Of a DNA stretch of 11,434 nucleotides, positions 6,780-11,434 are shown one piece after another. The stretch is from CBCXVS01 sp965178525. Lineage in GTDB: Bacteria > Tectomicrobia > Entotheonellia > Entotheonellales > Entotheonellaceae. The notes below the pieces were generated by a model. The model worked only from the letters and a program-made list of their open reading frames with translations. It was not told the origin of the DNA and searched no databases. The translations under genes and the position numbers were made by a program. Location: NCBI GenBank assembly GCA_965178525.1, contig CBCXVS010000253.1, forward strand, positions 1 to 11,434, in the 5' to 3' direction. Positions within the stretch are counted from its first letter, which is position 1, and each line of letters begins with the position of its first letter.

Positions 6780-7176
6780 AACTATCCCTTCCTTTCTGGG
6801 TTGATCCTAGTTCTACAGGAGGCACGACCTTCGCGGCGGCGTAAGATCCACCGCTTTATTTTTGTCCCCTTTCCTCGCCACCATGACGGGGAAAGTCGTG
6901 ACAATCAGTTATTGCTCACTCCTCTGCCCAATTTAATTTTATACTTGGCCCTGGAATCACAATACATACGTGGCGCTGCCAATCCAATATCTGAGCCTCT
7001 ACAAATAATGGCCTCACTTTTCTCAAGGATTAAGCGGGCAATTACTTAATAGGAGCTTCTGGTCGTCACGAAACGACAAGACAATTGTACTCTCCTGTAT
7101 GCTCTTTTATCGGCCCTCGCTCTAGGGAGCTTTAGAAAAATTTTCATAGGTGCGATCGATGACACCCACGCAGAGG
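6780..7176. other. Intergenic region upstream of pilin and ISAs1
   Basis: About 400 bp without a convincing gene. It contains the pilin ribosome binding site at its left end and AT-rich stretches suited to a promoter (around 6930-6960 and 7000-7050). I found neither a clear GG-N10-GC sigma-54 site nor a well-spaced sigma-70 pair for the pilin. The right end borders the ISAs1 inverted repeat. Confidence 0.5.
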
Positions 7177-7272
7177 CAGGGCTAGCGCATTTGAGAATCG
7201 AGAGGGTTTTGCTGTAAGGTGATCGGGTTCCTTACCCCGAAAATACCCGTTGCCCCAACAGGAGACCGCTTC

Positions 7273-8158
7273 ATGTGCATGCGCGCACCGTCATCGTTTC
7301 AGGGTCATTTTGCCTCTTTAAGCGATCCGCGCTCCTTTCATGCGCCTAATCAGCGCCATGACTTGATCGATATTCTCGTCATCACGGTCTGTGCGGTGAT
7401 TTGTGGGGCCGACGGCTGGGAAGATATTGAGGAATATGGCCAGGCCCAAGCCGCGTGGTTCACTGAAGTCTTGGATTTGCCCCATGGCATTCCCGCTCAT
7501 GATACCTTCCGGCGGGTCTTGTCGCATTTGGACCCCGACGAATTGACCCAGTGCTTTATGTCTTGGACGGCGGCACTCAGCGATTTTTCCGGTGGCGATA
7601 TCGTCGCGATTGACGGCAAAACGTTGCGTCATTCCTTTGATCGGGCGGCCTCGAAAGCGGCTATCCACATGGTGAGTGCGTGGGCTAGTGCCAATCGTCT
7701 GGTGTGGGGCCAGGTCAAAGTGGATGACAAATCCAATGACATTACGGCCATTCCCAAGCTGTTGAAGATGTTGGACTTGAGCGGTGCCACTGTGACGATT
7801 GATGCGATGGGTTGTCAGAAGGAGATTGCCAAGGTGATCACCGAGCAAGGAGCCGATTATGTCTTGGCGCTCAAGAAAAATCACAGCACCCTCTATGAAG
7901 ACGTGAGGTTGTTTCTCGACGATGCTCGAGCCAGTGAGTTTGCCGAGATCGACCATGAGGATCATGAAACGGTGGACGGCGAGCACGGTCGCATTGAAAC
8001 CCGGAAGTATTGGATTACCTCCGATATCGACTGGTTAGGAGCAAAGGCCTCGTGGGCCAATTTGCAAAGTCTTGGCTTAGCAAAGTCTTGGCTTAGTGGA
8101 GTCACGACGCGAAATCGGTGATAAGGTGGAGATCGAAAGGCGGTATTACTTAGTGATT
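7273..8158 (+). pseudogene. ISAs1-family transposase, frameshifted and C-terminally truncated
   Basis: DDE transposase. ATG 7273 is chosen because AGGAGA (7260-7265) lies eight bases upstream and the family-typical RAPSSFQGHFASLSDPRS follows at once. Visible blocks: DLIDILVITVCAVICGADGW (residues 30-49), IPAHDTFRRVLSHLDP, VAIDGKTLRHSFD with D114, TIDAMGCQKEIAKVI with D177, ADYVLALKKNH and HGRIETRKYW. A 16-bp tandem duplication (8064-8095) breaks the frame. Removing one unit gives LQSLGLVESRREIGDKVEIE and RRYYLVI, as expected. The last 80-90 residues, including the WGIEN-type glutamate region, are gone. Two independent lesions mean no activity. Confidence 0.9.
8064..8095 (+). repeat. 16-bp perfect tandem duplication causing frameshift
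   Basis: GCAAAGTCTTGGCTTA occurs twice in direct succession (8064-8079 and 8080-8095). With one unit deleted the ISAs1 transposase frame continues through its conserved SRREIGDKVE segment; with both, it ends at TGA 8119-8121. Confidence 0.95.
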
Positions 8159-8159
8159 A

Positions 8160-8383
8160 CTAATTTATTCTCCTATTGATTTTCTTGGCTTTAGGGTTCC
8201 TTAACCGCAGTTTTTGTCGGAATGTGTTGGCTCGATCCGAGAGTTGCTGATGGCTCACTCGCACCAAAGCTGCACCATTATGGGCCATCACCGTCATTCC
8301 GAGTTGGACCCGAGCCCCGTGGGAGCCGCGATAGCGAAGGCGACCCGCACCGCGACTCAGGAGGGTGGCAATATGGCTCTCGA
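8160..8383 (-). pseudogene. DDE transposase (ISNCY/IS5-superfamily-like), 3' portion
   Basis: C-terminal 72 codons of the transposase whose 5' part is at 10834-11434. The segment ESHIATLLSRGAGRLRYRGS then HGARVQLGMTVMAHN is the usual C-terminal helix and arginine-rich motif after the catalytic glutamate in this superfamily. The tail is lysine-rich and ends at TAG next to the ISAs1 remnant. Deleting the 2450-bp IS and one 7-bp target copy joins this part in frame with VVES, giving an open frame of 270 codons including the stop up to the TTG at 11426. Bases 8377-8383 are the left target copy. An apparent start at 8441 belongs to the inserted IS, not to this gene. Confidence 0.75.
8377..8383. 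repeat. 7-bp target duplication of the 2450-bp IS (left)
   Basis: CTCTCGA abuts the left inverted repeat and is repeated at 10834-10840 directly after the right one. Joining at this sequence restores the host transposase frame. Confidence 0.88.
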
Positions 8384-8437
8384 TGGACTTGGCCACATGA
8401 AAGTGGACACATGTGGGAAGTCCTATCTCCACACCCT

Positions 8438-10256
8438 TCATATGACCTTTAAGGTCAGTACAATCAGCGCCAGGGCTTTGAACTCAATCAAGGGAAGTTG
8501 TTTCGGCAACATGGCGATACGCTTGCTGTAGGTTCTTGAGGGACGCCGCTGGAATTTGACCCACTGCTCATCATCGAGTTCAATCAACTCCAGCTGTGGC
8601 GGCGTAAAGGCCGTGGGGTACAGGGTCGGTTGGCTCAGCCCGTGGAGGCGTCCTTGTTTGAGGTCATAGTCACAGTGATACCGCGCCACCATCGTCTTCT
8701 TGTACTCGATGCTCAGCTCGCCTTCATAAATCCAGATCGAGACCCGCTTCCTTGGAAGGCCGCTTTCGGCATAGATATAGAAGCGCTGTACACTGACAAA
8801 CCCGTACCGATTGACCGTCCGCAGAAATTGAGTCCGCCTGAAGAGTTGCCGCAGACGTTTCGGCTCGACCCCCCGGCCTCTGACCCAGCTGAGGACCTCA
8901 ACCGGTGTGCGGCGTCCATCGTCTCGTTGGCGATGCGCCCAGTGTGGCGTCGTATTAAAGAGTTCGATGAAGACGGCATGTTCATTCTGAATATCGTCCA
9001 AGGTCTGAGCCTGCTCAAACTTGAAATCGGCCAAGCGCAAGCGTCCTTGCAGGGAAGCAAGGGCGCTGCACTTTAAATTGAGCCTCGATCAAATTCTGCC
9101 ACGGTCTACCTTTTTCGATATGGAGGGCTTCGATATCTAAATCTTTCAGAATCGAGAGGTAATCGCCGGCAGTAAACACGCTGCCATGATCCGAAACGAT
9201 CGCCCTTGGCCGACCATATTCCAACAGGGCGGCAAAGAGAATCTGCAGCACGGCGGTGAGGTCTTGATGCTCGGACACCATGCCCACCAACATCTTGCGC
9301 GAATAGCCCTCCATCACGCAAATGCTATAGACCCAGCTGCCGTCAAGCTGGACCAGATAGCGAATATCGGTGAACCCCATATGATGAGGATAGGCGGGGC
9401 GATAGGGCAAAGGTGCCAGACTGATCTCGTCGGGTTGATCGTCGCGAGCGCTTCTCCAAGGCCCAGGAGCCCCGTGGAGTTGGCGATTAACGGCCATCGC
9501 TCGGCCTACGGTTCGTTCACTGGGCGGCGGATCGTCCGGTTTGCGCTGCCGACTGAGCAAGCCATGGATGCGAACGCGGCCGGATCGCGGATAGTCATGT
9601 TGCAGCTCCAAGACCTCTTTGAAAAAAGGCAAACTCAGCTGATCATCGGGGTGATGAGGCGGACGAGTGCGATGGTCTTCGAGACCGGCAAAGCCGTCTT
9701 TGTCGAAGTTGTCCAAAATCGTATACACATGCGAACGCGAGAGCTTGAGGCAATCGGCGATGCTCTTTTTATTCCAGCCTTCGTAAGCCATTCGCACCAC
9801 GGTCCATCGCGCTTCGTAGGCATCGGCAAAGGATGAAAACGTGGTCAGGTCAAGTTCGAGCTGAATGGGCGTTTCATAGGGCTGCAAAAACCGTTTGAGG
9901 GTGTGATGATTGGTCTTGTAGCCGAATTTGCGCAGCAAAATGCGTTCGATTTCGCGCAGGTGGATGGGCGCATAAAGCTGTTTCAAGTAAATGATATAGC
10001 CGGCAATGGCTTCGGGATAGAGGGGCTCTTCACCTGATGTTGGCTGGGTGCGCCCATCGACGAGTCCCAGCATGCCTTGTTGGACAAAACGCTGGGCTTT
10101 GTCACCGACCACGGTGCGGTCGACGCCGGTCTGACGACTGCGCTCAGCCGCCGTTTCGGCGAACAGGATAATCGGTCGGATGACTTCGTAATCGTGCTGG
10201 AGGGGGTCGATAAAGTTCATGCGAATCTGCTCGAATTCTTCCGCAGCCGACACCAA
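8438..10256 (-). pseudogene. rve-type (DDE integrase fold) transposase, frameshifted
   Basis: Large transposase. Start is TTG 10256 (or GTG 10253), four to seven bases after AAAAGGAG. Up to the break it shows an N-terminal helical part, a helix-turn-helix segment (WNKKSIADCLKLSRSHVYTI, then GFAGLEDHRTRP) and the integrase core. The catalytic triad is D297 in GFTDIRYLVQLDGSWVYS, D356 in AIVSDHGSVF and E391 in PWQNLIEAQFKVQ. Just after EAQFKVQ a 25-nt segment (9041-9065) shifts the frame. Without it the reading goes straight to LRLADFKFEQAQTLDDIQ and continues through NTTPHWAHR, RTVNRYGFVSVQRFYIY and RVSIWIYEGELSIEYK to TGA 8440-8438, for 597 aa. The element is probably now immobile unless the break is bypassed or helped in trans. 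Confidence 0.87.
9041..9066 (-). repeat. 26-nt imperfect palindrome at the transposase frame break
   Basis: CCTTGC and GCAAGG enclose a 6-nt loop, extended beyond one mismatch by GCG and CGC. Twenty-five of its bases are exactly the segment whose removal restores the transposase frame just downstream of the catalytic glutamate. It is adjacent to a short CGCTTG-CGCTTG repeat. Confidence 0.75.
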
Positions 10257-10308
10257 CGTGCTCCTTTTGGGACCTCCAGGGTGAAAGTCAGAGATATGCA
10301 ATCTATTG

Positions 10309-10337
10309 TTTATAAATGAATAATCTATTATTCACAA
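10309..10337 (-). promoter_or_regulatory. Predicted transposase promoter with 18-bp palindromic operator
   Basis: TTGTGA (10337-10332) and TATAAA (10314-10309) are 17 bases apart, pointing at the transposase. The near-perfect palindrome TGAATAATCTATTATTCA (10317-10334; 8-bp arms, 2-base centre) occupies the spacer and also covers the TAA stop of the MarR-like gene. AT-rich palindromes of this size placed over a promoter are standard for MarR-family repressors, which suggests repression of the transposase by the upstream gene. Binding itself is inferred. Confidence 0.6.
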
Positions 10338-10561
10338 CTTCGTGCAATTTCCGAGGCCAATTTGCGACCCTCCGACGTGAGGTTCAAAAATGACGCCTGG
10401 CCACCCTGGGTCCGACCGATTGTAATCAACCCTCGCGCCTCCAGCGTTCGCAGGCTATGACTGATGTTGCTCTTATCCCGGCCCAAAGTCTGCACCAGTT
10501 CCGTATGGCTGGTGCTCATACCGCCCTGGGTGCGCTCATATTGCGCCCACATGTATCTCAA
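10328..10561 (-). CDS. MarR-like winged-helix regulator inside the IS
   Basis: Small DNA-binding protein of about 77-86 residues. The core STSHTELVQTLGRDKSNISH then SLRTLEARGLITIGRTQGGQ is a winged helix: recognition helix DKSNISHSLRTLE and a wing with glycines, followed by LTSEGRKLASEI. No ligand or dimerisation extension is present, so it is a minimal domain. The start is unclear: TTG 10561 and ATG 10552 lack a ribosome binding site. The frame is open upstream to TGA 10591-10589, preceded in frame by ATG 10600 (Met-Ala-Ala-stop-Arg-Leu-Ser-Arg-Leu-Gln). A CGA or TGG turned TGA would explain that, so the gene may be freshly broken. It precedes the transposase by about 70 bp, is read from the promoter at 10701-10728, and ends within a palindrome that may be its operator. 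Confidence 0.7.
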   Translation of the reverse strand: MRYMWAQYERTQGGMSTSHTELVQTLGRDKSNISHSLRTLEARGLITIGRTQGGQASFLNLTSEGRKLASEIARSCE

Positions 10562-10700
10562 GATTTGGCGTTGGAGTCGTGAAAGGCGTCATGCCGCCAT
10601 CGGAATGCTCTTTGAAAAGACACGAGAGGACGTTGCGGCGGGTCAGGCCCTGCCGGCCGCCATTGCGATCCGCACGATACAGATTGGGGGAATCGGTGTG

Positions 10701-10728
10701 ATTATGAGGTCTGAGCGTTCAATGTCAA
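10701..10728 (-). promoter_or_regulatory. Predicted sigma-70 promoter of the IS regulator
   Basis: A perfect TTGACA (10728-10723), a 16-base spacer and CATAAT (10706-10701, 5/6 match) point leftward to the MarR-like gene. It sits just inside the right inverted repeat. The leader to the ATG at 10600 would be about 95 bases. I see no other good promoter between here and the regulator. Confidence 0.6.
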
Positions 10729-10833
10729 GCGAACCCTCGGTCTAAGAGAGGCTGGTTTCTGTCCTATTTCCAGGCGAGAAGGGTGTGGAGATGTGGCTTC
10801 CCACATGTGTCCACTTTCATGTGGCCAAGTCCA

Positions 10834-10840
10834 CTCTCGA
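10834..10840. repeat. 7-bp target duplication of the 2450-bp IS (right)
   Basis: CTCTCGA, identical to 8377-8383, directly follows the right inverted repeat of the 2450-bp IS. Confidence 0.88.
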
Positions 10841-11359
10841 CCACCGGACGGCTATAACCACAGGCGCTGGCCAGTTCGACCTGATAAGCGGTGCGTTGCT
10901 CGGTCAATCCCGACTCAGCCAGGATCGCCGCGATCATCTCGGGGTCGGGGGTGGGGTTGATCGGTTCGACGCTGGTGGGGATGCCCACCGTGAGAATGCC
11001 TCGCTTGTGGAGAGCCTGTCGGACCTTAGGATCATTGAGCCCCCTATCGCCGCCCACCGAGTGGATGGCGAGCTGGCGCGAAGATGTCATGGCAGCGATG
11101 GCGGCTTGCGTCCGATCGACCAACGGCTCAACATAGCTGGCGTCATCCGGGTTGCCAGCGGGTAGGACAACGGCAAAAATGAATCCGATTGCGGGTTCTG
11201 AGAGCAGACCGGGTTTGCGGCCAAACTGGGTTGGACAATTACTTTTGCCCTTGATGATAGGGGCGATGGTGTCGTCATAAGCGCTCACGATTTTGCGATG
11301 TGTGAGCCGTTTGCCTTGAGTCAGCTTGCGCGATTGCGCCTCGATACGTTGATGGCGCT

Positions 11360-11433
11360 CTAGACCGAAGTTCCCCTGGCAGAATAGGCGGAGGGTTAAG
11401 TAGATCAACAGGTTAGCCCAATTCAAAAGTCCA
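11360..11433 (-). repeat. Right copy of terminal inverted repeat
   Basis: Reverse complement of 1-74, with 69 perfect bases and 73 of 74 overall. Here the sequence continues as an uninterrupted transposase frame, so this copy is the longer one and the left copy is the truncated one. Confidence 0.9.
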
Positions 11434-11434
11434 T

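Larger units (their letters stand above)
7177..8158 (+). mobile_element. Truncated ISAs1-family insertion sequence
   Basis: The left terminus CAGGGCTAGCGCATTTGAGA (7177-7196) has the CAGGGC-GCGCATTT form typical of ISAs1-family ends. The right terminus is missing: transposase similarity stops around 8150-8160, where the minus-strand transposase C-terminus at 8160-8383 begins. Confidence 0.8.
8384..10833 (-). mobile_element. 2450-bp IS with rve transposase and MarR-like regulator
   Basis: The 56-bp terminal inverted repeats (8384-8439 and 10778-10833) match perfectly over the outer 37 bp and at 53 of 56 positions overall. They begin TGGACTTGGCCACATGAAAG. Inside each, CCACATG and CATGTGG form a 7-bp dyad around a 10-nt centre, a possible paired transposase site. 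A 7-bp target duplication flanks the element. It holds two minus-strand genes: a small winged-helix regulator and then a large rve-fold transposase. I do not know the formal IS family; the transposase is of the IS481/IS1202/Mu-like rve type. It is nested in another transposase gene. Confidence 0.88.
10834..11434 (-). pseudogene. DDE transposase (ISNCY/IS5-superfamily-like), 5' portion, off the window edge
   Basis: The frame enters from beyond the right edge (a TTG at 11426 opens it, but upstream codons are also open) and runs to the 2450-bp IS. Recognisable parts are LTHRKIVSAYDDTIAPIIKG, then CPTQFGRKPGLLSEPAIGFI and LPAGNPDDASYVEPLVDRT. The SVGGDRGLND block probably contains a catalytic aspartate. 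It ends at GYSRPVVES, where the glutamate codon GAG lies in the 7-bp target duplication, so the IS hit the presumed active site. In the window the frame reads on into the IS inverted repeat (GLGHMKVDTCGKPHLHT) and stops at 10766-10764. The 3' half is at 8160-8383. Family naming is approximate. Confidence 0.75.

Noticed and set aside
8160..8441. A separate 93-codon gene starting at 8441
   Set aside because: Its first part is the inverted repeat of the 2450-bp IS; the rest is the 3' end of the split host transposase.
9186..9836. 216-codon plus-strand open frame
   Set aside because: Antisense of the rve transposase core; no family pattern or ribosome binding site.
5539..10600. TGA as a sense codon: it interrupts the pilin, the IS701-like transposase (at an expected Trp) and the MarR-like gene, while intact genes end in TAA or TAG.
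   Set aside because: The 473-aa ISKra4 transposase and long stretches of other genes use only TGG for tryptophan with no TGA, several TGA codons come with other lesions in the same gene, and the rve transposase itself appears to end at TGA (8440-8438). Ordinary nonsense decay fits better.
1..11434. Circular element, CRISPR array, tRNA or rRNA
   Set aside because: The end repeats are inverted, not direct, so they do not close a circle. No spaced repeat array, cloverleaf or rRNA-like sequence was found on reading.

Overview
The window is a dense insertion-sequence (IS) graveyard laid over a decayed surface-structure locus. The only non-mobile genes I recognise are, on the minus strand in reading order: a type IV pilin (6779-6306), the N-terminus of a multi-membrane-span DUF2723/O-mannosyltransferase-like GT-C enzyme (6257 to about 5915), and a family 2 glycosyltransferase of the polyprenyl-phosphate-sugar synthase (DPM1-like) type (4518-2018). 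All three are broken. The pilin signal peptide, with its G|FTLIE cleavage site, indicates a diderm bacterium with type IV pili. Gene style resembles Nitrospirota, NC10 or deltaproteobacterial lineages, but that is impression only; no rRNA or taxonomic marker is present.

Layout. 1-74: fragment of a DDE transposase gene that is repeated, inverted, at the other end of the window. 71-828 (-): IS66-type tnpA-tnpB without tnpC. 845-1190: remnants. 1191-1850 (-): N-terminal part of another DDE transposase. 2018-4518 (-): the glycosyltransferase, split by an intact 1530-bp ISKra4-family IS (2747-4276, perfect 22-bp inverted repeats, 9-bp target duplication). About 4577-5461: decayed IS5-family copy. 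5539-5907 (+): nonsense-riddled IS701/IS4-like transposase N-terminus. 5915-6779 (-): GT-C fragment and pilin. 7177 to about 8158 (+): truncated ISAs1-family IS. 8160-11434 (-): a DDE transposase gene running off the right edge, split by a 2450-bp IS (8384-10833, 56-bp inverted repeats, 7-bp target duplication) that carries an rve-type transposase and a small MarR-like regulator.

Several genes can be repaired by hand, which explains how they died. Removing the ISKra4 copy and one unit of an 11-bp tandem duplication restores a 316-aa glycosyltransferase. Removing one unit of a 16-bp tandem duplication restores the ISAs1 frame. Removing a 25-nt palindrome-bearing insert restores a 597-aa rve transposase. 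Removing the 2450-bp IS rejoins its host transposase in frame at what looks like the catalytic glutamate codon. One T-to-G change explains both the missing tnpA stop and the missing tnpB start in the IS66 pair. One TGA splits the pilin.

Two points deserve most attention. First, pilin, GT-C enzyme and lipid-phosphate-sugar synthase on one strand look like a former pilin-glycosylation cassette. Second, the 2450-bp IS appears to encode its own switch: a MarR-like gene followed by an 18-bp palindrome lying between the -35 and -10 elements of a predicted transposase promoter. The only intact large transposase is the ISKra4 one.
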